DNA of 47,072 nt from Nautiliaceae bacterium (GTDB taxonomy: Bacteria > Campylobacterota > Campylobacteria > Campylobacterales > Nautiliaceae). Shown here piece after piece: positions 28,486 through 34,027 of this stretch (position 1 is its first letter; the number at the start of each line of letters is the position of its first letter). Location: NCBI GenBank assembly GCA_027083695.1, contig JALWNI010000081.1:1-47072 (forward strand), given 5' to 3'. The translations under genes and the position numbers were made by a program. The notes under the pieces are model-generated. The model worked only from the letters and a program-made list of their open reading frames with translations, made no database searches and was not told where the DNA came from.

Positions 28486-28565
28486 TTTATAAGAAAATTA
28501 TATCAAAAACTTAACAATCATAAAGATAATATCTTGACAATACTTTTATTTTATAAGATAATTAT
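28486..28565. promoter_or_regulatory. Divergent promoters with paired 16-bp operators
   Basis: Rightward promoter: TTGACA (28534-28539), 17 nt, GATAAT (28557-28562). Leftward -10: TATAAT (28497-28502, minus strand). Operator-like repeats TTTATAAGAAAATTAT (28486-28501) and TTTATAAGATAATTAT (28550-28565) differ at one base, and each sits on one of the two -10 boxes. A third partial copy (ACTTATAAAAAATAAG) starts near 28573. This is the architecture of a bidirectional repressor switch. Confidence 0.7.
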
Positions 28566-28602
28566 TTTGAAAACTTATAAAAAATAAGAAAGGAGAAACA
28601 CA

Positions 28603-28983
28603 ATGAAAACAAAAATTATTCCAATAAGTGAGAACAAAGCAATCAAACTAAATGCAAGAGGTGAAGAAGAGTTAGTGGAGCTAAAAGCGGTTGAAAGCAA
28701 GTTTTACAATAAAGCACCTATAAAGGAGAGGTTATCTCTTGAAGGCGTTATCAGCTTACTTGGTAGCAATGATAACGAGATAGAAGAAGCAGGAGCGTTA
28801 ATTGATGCAATAGACGGCTTTTTAAGTGATAGATTTATTACTGGCGTATATCTTGAAGAAGATGAAGAAGCAAAAGATGAGATTAGAAAAGTTTTAAGAA
28901 TACTTGATATTTTAAAAAGCAAATTAGACACAATTCAAAGACTTAACAGCGTGTCAATTAATTCACTATTAGACTTAAATTAA
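28603..28983 (+). CDS. Hypothetical protein, 126 aa
   Basis: First gene of the rightward operon controlled by the divergent promoter; AGGAGA lies 6 nt ahead of the ATG. Acidic, mostly helical after residue 40 (EEAGALIDAIDGFLSDRFI, EIRKVLRILDILKSKLDTIQRL). No recognised family, no membrane segment. The position ahead of the primase genes suggests a replication or regulatory accessory role, by context only. Confidence 0.7.
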   Translation: MKTKIIPISENKAIKLNARGEEELVELKAVESKFYNKAPIKERLSLEGVISLLGSNDNEIEEAGALIDAIDGFLSDRFITGVYLEEDEEAKDEIRKVLRILDILKSKLDTIQRLNSVSINSLLDLN

Positions 28984-28993
28984 AGGAAATACA

Positions 28994-29218
28994 ATGAATG
29001 CAAAACTTTTAAGAACCGCAAAAAATATTGATGTAGCAGTTAGGTTTTTAGGAGAAAAAATTGATGTGTTAGAGGAACTTTTAGAAAAACTTGATGGTAA
29101 TTGTGAAATGAAAGATGAAGTTGTAGAGCTTGACCGCTTAACAAGTGATTTTAATGAATTGTATGAATTGCTTAATAATTTAAGCGAAGAGTTAAATGAA
29201 GCAGTTAACGCTAAATAA
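28994..29218 (+). CDS. Hypothetical coiled-coil protein, 74 aa
   Basis: AAAGGA precedes the ATG 10 nt after the previous stop. Nearly all helix with leucine heptads (VRFLGEKIDVLEELLEKL, LTSDFNELYELLNNLSEELN). Strongly acidic. Operon member, no known family; possibly an oligomerising partner of a neighbour. Confidence 0.65.
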   Translation: MNAKLLRTAKNIDVAVRFLGEKIDVLEELLEKLDGNCEMKDEVVELDRLTSDFNELYELLNNLSEELNEAVNAK

Positions 29219-29239
29219 TGAAAATTTAAAGAATTTTTA

Positions 29240-29413
29240 ATGAAAAGAGAAATAAAAATCTTTGAAATAAGCAAAGGTATCTACCAAATAGAAGCAGGGA
29301 GAAAAGCTGTCGTAATCCCTGCTAAAAGCCGCCTAGAAGCCTTAAAAAAGGCTTGCAGGTATTTAGGTATTTATTGCAATGAAATTATAGCTAAATTCTC
29401 TTTAAAGGCTTAA
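29240..29413 (+). CDS. Small hypothetical protein, 57 aa
   Basis: Below the ORF-track cut-off. ATG 29240 opens MKREIKIFEISKGIYQIEAG to AKFSLKA, stopping 2 nt before the next ATG (29416). The beta-beta-alpha pattern (IYQIEAGRKAVVIPAKSRLEALKKACRYL) and tight packing between neighbours support a real gene. No family recognised. Confidence 0.55.
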   Translation: MKREIKIFEISKGIYQIEAGRKAVVIPAKSRLEALKKACRYLGIYCNEIIAKFSLKA

Positions 29414-29415
29414 AA

Positions 29416-29697
29416 ATGACTACATTAGAAAAAGCTAAAAAGCTCAAAGAATTATATCTAAATGGTAATGAAGTTATAAGACTTATGCAGTTTATAGGTT
29501 ATGAGTTTGATAAAAGAGGTTTTACAAGTATAAGAGCTGAGAGAACCCCAAGCGTTGGTGTTAGAAAAGATGGACTTATTAAAGACTTTGGGAGCGGTTG
29601 GAGCGGAGATATATTTGACTTATTGCAAGAGTATCACTCAATGAGTTTTAAAGAAGCGGTGGAGTATATTCAAAAGGCTTTAAATGTTAACTTCTAA
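29416..29697 (+). CDS. CHC2-like primase zinc-domain homologue lacking zinc ligands
   Basis: A 93-residue protein whose middle, SIRAERTPSVGVRKDGLIKDF, then GSGWSGDIFDLLQEYHSMSFKEAVEYI, matches the layout of the DnaG-type CHC2 zinc domain (xxTPSFxV, GxGGDxFxF, SFxEAV). However, every cysteine and histidine that would bind zinc is replaced; the protein has no cysteine at all. It overlaps the Toprim gene by 14 nt. Probably the DNA-binding half of a split primase; the family call rests on pattern, not a search. Confidence 0.65.
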   Translation: MTTLEKAKKLKELYLNGNEVIRLMQFIGYEFDKRGFTSIRAERTPSVGVRKDGLIKDFGSGWSGDIFDLLQEYHSMSFKEAVEYIQKALNVNF

Positions 29698-30493
29698 ACT
29701 ACCAGACCCAAACAGTTATAAAGATTTTAAGCCGACCGTTCCTATTGTTACCCCTAAAGAAGATAGCAGATATAACCTTAAAGAAGAAATGGAAAAAGCA
29801 GGGGTTACTTTTTCTACTGGAACTATTAACTATTTTGAGCTAATTAATATATTTGGGGATAAGTTTATCGGTAAACTTGATTATCAGAACAATGAAATAT
29901 TAAAAGCAGTACAAAGCGATATGGTAAAGCTAAAAAGCCATATTACACACTACAAAGATGAGTGGGGCTATATTCATACTCATTCATCTTTGGTGGTGGC
30001 TTTATATGATAAAGCGGGAGAAATTAAAACGGCGAGTATTAGAAGATACAGAGTTAAAAATGGTGATATTATCAAATGGTATAAAGTTAAAGGAAGTAAG
30101 GCGGGATTTATTCCTTACAGGCTAAATGATAATTATTCATATTGTTTTGTAGCTTTTGGAATGGCTGAGACTTTAATCTTTAATATGCTTGGGCTTGAAT
30201 ACTTTATCTTGCAAAGCGACAGCCAAGCGTATAACCTGCCTTATAACCCCTATTTTAAAGCCATTAAAGAGAAGTTAAAGGGCAGACATATATTGATATT
30301 ACCTGATTATGATGAGAGCGGATTTAAGGCCGCAACAGCATTAAAAGCACATCTCAACACTATCAGCAAACCGAAAATAATTGAATTTTATAAGTTAGTT
30401 GATAATCCAAGCAAGGGTTATGATTTTAGAGATTATATTTTAGAAGTGCAGGATAAAGACTTGATTATTGAAAATTTACTAAATCTTATTTAA
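29684..30493 (+). CDS. Toprim-domain primase-like protein
   Basis: The 269 residues show a C-terminal Toprim-like domain: FVAFGMAETLIFNMLGLEYFILQSDSQAYNL followed by HILILPDYDESGFKAATALKAHL, with the D-x-D and ESG metal motif intact. The usual glutamate of the first Toprim motif (EG) is replaced by FG. The N-terminal half is not recognised. Starting inside the CHC2-like gene, it completes a two-gene primase, as if DnaG or the P4 alpha N-terminus had been split. It would prime or initiate replication of the element. Confidence 0.7.
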   Translation: MLTSKLPDPNSYKDFKPTVPIVTPKEDSRYNLKEEMEKAGVTFSTGTINYFELINIFGDKFIGKLDYQNNEILKAVQSDMVKLKSHITHYKDEWGYIHTHSSLVVALYDKAGEIKTASIRRYRVKNGDIIKWYKVKGSKAGFIPYRLNDNYSYCFVAFGMAETLIFNMLGLEYFILQSDSQAYNLPYNPYFKAIKEKLKGRHILILPDYDESGFKAATALKAHLNTISKPKIIEFYKLVDNPSKGYDFRDYILEVQDKDLIIENLLNLI

Positions 30494-30503
30494 AGGAGTT
30501 TTT

Positions 30504-31886
30504 ATGAATTATTCGGATTTAATTGAGAAAAAATTAAAAATAAAAGAGAAAGTATTTAATGAGAATTATACCAAACAATTAGAGGAAATTAATCAAAATG
30601 AAGAGAGAAAAACCCAAAATGTTTCATTAAATGATAAATTTGAATTTTGTAACTTGATAGACAGAATAAGTGATTTGGTGTATAGCAGAACAGAGGCAAG
30701 TTACAATCAAATTCAAATAAAAACAATTCAAAATATAGCTTATTTATTTGCTTATGGCGGTTTTAATAAGGTTATCAATAACGCTTTTTACGTATATGAT
30801 TTATCTCCAACAAGTATGGGTAAAAGCTCATTAGTGAGCCATTTAAGAACTCTTTTATTAAGACCAGCTATTAAAGAGGTAGAAGCTAAACAAAAAGAGG
30901 AGAAAGAATTAGCAAAAGAAGAGAAAAGGAATATAAGAGGTTTTAAATCAATTCATACAGACGCAATTTCACCAGAGGCGTTATATATGTATTTTATGCA
31001 AATTCCAGTGCAAATGATAGAGATGGGAGAGATGGGAAAACAGATTAAACAAGACCATAAGATATTGCTTTTTATAATTGACGCTTATGGGAAAAGAGTT
31101 ATGAACATTCCAAGTTATAAAAATCTATTAGATGAAGCAAATAAACATTATATAGAAAATGCACTCTTATTTGTCTATGGAGATACTAATTTGGAGTATT
31201 TGGGCATAAAGAACTTTTACGAGCATTTAAAAGGTGGATTATTGAATAGAGGATTAATTGCATTTAGTAAAAATTTTAGAGAATTTGAAAATACTCCTAA
31301 AATTTATGAACTTCAATTAGGCGAAATAAATGAATTTAATCTTATTGCAAGGGATATGATTGATTTTTCCAGAAAAAATGATTATAGACCTATAAGAGAT
31401 GATTATATTGACAATCCTCTTTATATGGCTTTTAAAAAGGATATTTACAATCAAAAAGTAGAACTTATGGAATATAAAAACCCATTTGCAAACCTTTATG
31501 TGAGGGTTATTCAAAATTTTAATAGTGTGATGTTTACTTTGCATTTATTAGATTGTTATAAATTAGGTTATTTTAGTGATAAAATAAACAGCTTAGTTGT
31601 AGAGCAAAGTGTAGAATTTATGAAAAATTTTATCTCTAATTATGATGAGCTTATAGAAGAGGTATTAAGCTATAAAGAAACCCAAAACGAACTGATGGAA
31701 CGTAAAGTGATAAATAAAATCAGAGAGCTTTTAGCCTTTAAAAATGAATGCACTTTAAGAGAGATATACAAACCGTTAAAATTAAAAAAAGACATAGTGG
31801 AAGCAATGATTAAAGAATACATAAGAGAAAATGGAGATTTTAAAATACATAAAAAAGGTAAACAACTTATAATAACTTCTCTTTAA
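30504..31886 (+). CDS. P-loop protein, putative replicative ATPase (DUF3987-like)
   Basis: A 460-residue protein with AAGGAG ahead. A P-loop-like motif at about 104-113 reads LSPTSMGKSSL; the first glycine of the Walker A is absent but GKSS is kept. An acidic strand (MIEMGEMGKQI) and LLFVYGDTNLEYLG could serve as later ATPase motifs. The C-terminal 80 residues look like a winged helix (NECTLREIYKPLKLKKDIVEAMIKEYI). The layout recalls DUF3987-type helicase/ATPase proteins beside primases in phages and plasmids. Role inferred from context. Confidence 0.6.
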   Translation: MNYSDLIEKKLKIKEKVFNENYTKQLEEINQNEERKTQNVSLNDKFEFCNLIDRISDLVYSRTEASYNQIQIKTIQNIAYLFAYGGFNKVINNAFYVYDLSPTSMGKSSLVSHLRTLLLRPAIKEVEAKQKEEKELAKEEKRNIRGFKSIHTDAISPEALYMYFMQIPVQMIEMGEMGKQIKQDHKILLFIIDAYGKRVMNIPSYKNLLDEANKHYIENALLFVYGDTNLEYLGIKNFYEHLKGGLLNRGLIAFSKNFREFENTPKIYELQLGEINEFNLIARDMIDFSRKNDYRPIRDDYIDNPLYMAFKKDIYNQKVELMEYKNPFANLYVRVIQNFNSVMFTLHLLDCYKLGYFSDKINSLVVEQSVEFMKNFISNYDELIEEVLSYKETQNELMERKVINKIRELLAFKNECTLREIYKPLKLKKDIVEAMIKEYIRENGDFKIHKKGKQLIITSL

Positions 31887-32072
31887 TTTTTCCTTTAAAG
31901 GTAGATTTAAAGATTATAGAAAAAGTAAAAAATTTATTCGTATATATAAAAATAAATACATTTTTTAGTGTCAGAGATTTTTCTTTTACTACTCTTTGTA
32001 ACCCCATATGTGGGTATTTTAAATTCATTGTCACTTTTTTTAAACCTGTTTTTTTGTATATTTATACCATAA

Positions 32073-32280
32073 GGGGACAATGGGACAGGGGACAATCACA
32101 CTAAAAGTCCGATATTTCGGATATTTTATTGTCCCCCGACAATGGAGACAATAGGGACAATAATTTTGCTTATATTCCCCTAAAACTGGAATTGTCCCCA
32201 TTGTCCCCGTTTTTTGGGGACAGTTATAAACCCTAAATTTCGGGTATTAGAGGCTTATTGTCCCCATTTTTATTGTCCCC
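32073..32280. repeat. Iteron array of ATTGTCCCC (candidate replication origin)
   Basis: In the 446-nt gene-free gap after the P-loop gene, ATTGTCCCC or its complement GGGGACAAT recurs. Exact copies: 32073, 32088, 32128, 32191, 32200, 32257 and 32272. Near copies: 32082, 32144, 32153 and 32216. Two palindromes, TCCGATATTTCGGA (32108-32121) and CCCTAAATTTCGGG (32231-32244), are interspersed, and CCCCATATGTGGG (32002-32014) lies just upstream. A dense GC-rich motif array in A/T-rich DNA directly downstream of the primase genes is what an iteron-type origin looks like. Confidence 0.7.
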
Positions 32281-32332
32281 ATAGGGTAGAATGAAAGATT
32301 ATAATAAGCTATAATAATCAAAAGGAATGTTA

Positions 32333-32839
32333 ATGGGGTTGATAATATTTGCAGTTGAAATAATATTAGCTTATTTTTTAGGAATAGTTTTATTTTATGT
32401 AGGCGTATTCTTTTTCGGGGCTTTATTAGCAATAGGAGCGGGGATATATTTTGCCTTTAAATGGATAATGGCTCATATTATTGAAATCACAGCAGTAATT
32501 GGAATTATTGCAGCAATAGTTTATCTTTTAATCTTCATCAAAAGAAAAAGAGTTATCCCAAGAGTTTATCAAGCAGTTAAAAGCAGATTGTCAGTTACAG
32601 GTAAAATTATAAGTAAAGCAGTTAGACCGATAAAAGAGTGGAATGAAAGAAATAAACCAAAAGATATAAAGTCAATGAAAAAATATGGAGTTGTTTCTTT
32701 TTTAATTGGAACTATTGGAGCAGTGATATTTTATCTTAATGACTTATGGTATATAGCTTTATTCTATCTGCTTTGGATAATAAGCGGTATATATCAAATG
32801 TTATATCCTCAAAAAGCATTAGAACAGATAAGAAAATGA
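32333..32839 (+). CDS. Small integral membrane protein
   Basis: I prefer the second ATG (32333), since AAAGGA touches the first (32327); 168 residues. Two or three N-terminal membrane helices (GLIIFAVEIILAYFLGIVLF, FFGALLAIGAGIYFAF, IIEITAVIGIIAAIVYLLIF) are followed by a strongly basic loop (KRKRVIPRVYQAVKSRL) and two C-terminal helices (VVSFLIGTIGAVIFYL, LWYIALFYLLWIISGIYQ). No family recognised. It is the only apparent cargo gene beyond replication, regulation and toxin-antitoxin, immediately behind the iteron array. Confidence 0.7.
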   Translation: MGLIIFAVEIILAYFLGIVLFYVGVFFFGALLAIGAGIYFAFKWIMAHIIEITAVIGIIAAIVYLLIFIKRKRVIPRVYQAVKSRLSVTGKIISKAVRPIKEWNERNKPKDIKSMKKYGVVSFLIGTIGAVIFYLNDLWYIALFYLLWIISGIYQMLYPQKALEQIRK

Positions 32840-33008
32840 GTAGGTTCTGTTTAAAGGGAAATTTCGGTGCGGCCACTTGCGACCGCAAAATTTACACACT
32901 CAATAAGATTTTTTTAGGTTTACATAATTCAATAATCATTTTTGAAACTTACCTTTAAAACTACCATAAATAGGGAGATATAAGCACTTTTAGTAAAAAT
33001 CATTATGT

Positions 33009-33031
33009 AACATTCAGGGAATGTTTTTTAA
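33009..33031 (+). terminator. Terminator-like hairpin downstream of the membrane protein gene
   Basis: AACATTC-AGG-GAATGTT is a perfect 7-bp stem with a 3-nt loop, followed by TTTTTAATTTT. It lies 170 nt after the stop. The stretch 32840-33921 (1,082 nt) carries no gene; besides this hairpin it holds the repeat families listed separately and an inverted TGCGG/CCGCA pair at 32868-32887. Confidence 0.5.
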
Positions 33032-33144
33032 TTTTCTTACATTATATAGCAGTTTTTCATTTCCTGAATTTCTGAAGTAGAAAAAATTAGTTTGTATGTC
33101 TAAAATCTGGGGTCACAAGCAGCCGCAAGTAAACCTGATACTGG

Positions 33145-33184
33145 AAAGAACCTAAAAGAACCCAAAAGGACCTTAAAGGTCTGT
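33145..33184 (+). repeat. Four 10-bp units AAAGAACCTA-like
   Basis: AAAGAACCTA, AAAGAACCCA, AAAGGACCTT and AAAGGTCTG follow each other with an exact 10-bp period. It could be a degenerating tandem repeat or a protein-binding array phased with the DNA helix. Confidence 0.45.
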
Positions 33185-33247
33185 GGGGCCTTTGAAGTAA
33201 AAATCGTATGCGGTGGTCGCCAACCCCAGTTTTCACACACACACAAA

Positions 33248-33370
33248 GTTAACTAAAAAGTGGTTAACTTTTTTAATTAAATATTTTTAAGAAAATATGG
33301 TAATATCGCTGTTTTAAAGCACTGTAAAAAAGTTAACTGAGTAGTTAACTGGTTAACTTTTTGGTTAACT
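33248..33370. repeat. Array of six GTTAACT motifs
   Basis: GTTAACT at 33248, 33263, 33332, 33344, 33352 and 33364 (its core GTTAAC is palindromic). Spacing is 8-15 bp apart from one 69-bp gap. No coding frame covers it. Confidence 0.6.
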
Positions 33371-33596
33371 CTTTTATATATACAGGGGGCGGGTTTGAAA
33401 TTTTTTAGGCTAAACCTATTCACCGGCGGCTGGGTCACGAAAAAACAAAAACTGATTTTAGGGGAGTGGGGGTATCCTGCTTATGCAACATAAAAAGCAA
33501 CATTTCAAAAACTTCCACAGCTTCCTTTTTACAGGCTTTTTAACTGCATTTAAAAGCGAAAAAGCAACAGCTTATCAATAAAGGAAACACGGCTTT

Positions 33597-33674
33597 AAAA
33601 GTTTCCATTTGGAAGTTTCCAAAAGTTTCCATAAAAAGTTTACAAATATTTTAAAAAGTTGACAAAAGTTAACA
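33597..33674 (+). repeat. Series of AAAGTTNNCA motifs
   Basis: GTTTCCA at 33601, 33615 and 33625, then GTTTACA at 33638, GTTGACA at 33658 and GTTAACA at 33668, each after a run of A. Another AAAGTTTACA lies near 33784. Related in form to the GTTAACT array just upstream. Confidence 0.5.
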
Positions 33675-33842
33675 AAATTTTTATAAACTGATAACAGAAT
33701 ACAAAGTTTAATTTAAGTATGTTCCAAAATGGAAAATACCACTTAAAGATAAACTGGTAACAAAATATAATTTTTGACTTCTAAAGTTTACAAATTCCAC
33801 ACTATAAAAAAGAGGTTAATTTTTTGTAAGCAACACTCATTT

Positions 33843-33868
33843 TTGGGGGTGATAGTGGGGGTATTGAT
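33843..33868 (+). repeat. Right-end GGGGGT pair (candidate integrase arm sites)
   Basis: TTGGGGGTGA and GTGGGGGTAT, 12 bp apart, in the same orientation and spacing as the pair in front of the integrase (24532 and 24544). They lie 54 bp inside the right att copy. The two 25-bp blocks agree at most positions. Confidence 0.5.
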
Positions 33869-33921
33869 TTTTGACTACCTCAACGTATCCCCGATATTTA
33901 GGGAAGTTTTAATATTTTGAA

Positions 33922-33935
33922 TGGCGGAGAGTGTG
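33922..33935. repeat. Right attachment site (within tRNA-Ser 3' end)
   Basis: TGGCGGAGAGTGTG, the 3' end of the tRNA-Ser gene on the opposite strand, identical to 24396-24409. The tRNA stays whole at this end, as usual for tRNA-targeted integration. Confidence 0.8.
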
Positions 33936-34011
33936 GGATTCGAACCCACGGTGGGTGTTAACCCACACACGCGTTCCAGGCGTGCGCCTTCAACCACTCG
34001 GCCAACTCTCC
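33922..34011 (-). tRNA. tRNA-Ser (anticodon GGA)
   Basis: A 90-nt class II tRNA. Acceptor GGAGAGT pairs with ACTCTCC, followed by G and encoded CCA. The anticodon stem CACGC/GCGTG closes loop CTGGAAC (GGA). A long variable arm (TGTGGGTT-AACACCCACC region) identifies serine. The T arm is GTGGG-TTCGAAT-CCCAC. A TATAAT on the minus strand (34022-34027) lies just upstream, at the end of clcA. It is the integration target of the element. Confidence 0.95.
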
Positions 34012-34027
34012 GGAGAGTGAAATTATA

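Larger units (their letters stand above)
24396..33935. mobile_element. Integrated satellite/plasmid-like element in tRNA-Ser(GGA), about 9.5 kb
   Basis: Bounded by 14-bp direct repeats, one inside the tRNA gene, with a P4-type integrase at the far end. Contents in order: integrase, toxin-antitoxin pair, structured RNA region, AlpA-like regulator, small unknown genes, divergent repressor, split primase, P-loop protein, short-repeat arrays, membrane protein and 1 kb of repeat-rich non-coding DNA. No capsid, terminase, lysis or conjugation genes are recognisable. The plan (int, alpA, primase/replication) resembles P4 or PICI phage satellites, but a replicating integrative plasmid fits equally. 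Both att copies are intact, so excision may still be possible. Confidence 0.85.

Noticed and set aside
28126-28587. Rightward ORF of 153 codons (MRLSLLKAYKGIFNSRG...)
   Set aside because: Most of it lies antisense to the convincing helix-turn-helix repressor gene and through the divergent promoter region. The translation is Phe/Ile-rich like a shadow frame. Only its first 39 codons are free, and no ribosome site supports it.
28129-28742. 13-bp direct repeat GAGGTTATCTCTT (28129 and 28730)
   Set aside because: One copy is inside a coding frame (ERLSLE) and the match is short; likely chance in A/T-rich DNA.
32746-32958. 70-codon rightward ORF overlapping the membrane protein end
   Set aside because: Out-of-frame shadow of 32333-32839 running into repeat-rich non-coding DNA, with no ribosome site.
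33233-33244. CACACACACACA microsatellite
   Set aside because: A simple dinucleotide run in non-coding DNA, too short to suggest phase variation of any gene here.
33483-33581. 32-codon ORF (MQHKKQHFKNFHSFLFTGFL...)
   Set aside because: No ribosome site, biased composition, and it lies in a stretch dominated by short repeats.
25781-33674. CRISPR array interpretation of the repeat families
   Set aside because: Repeat units are only 7-10 bp with irregular, very short spacing and no cas genes; they do not fit CRISPR repeats of 24-37 bp.
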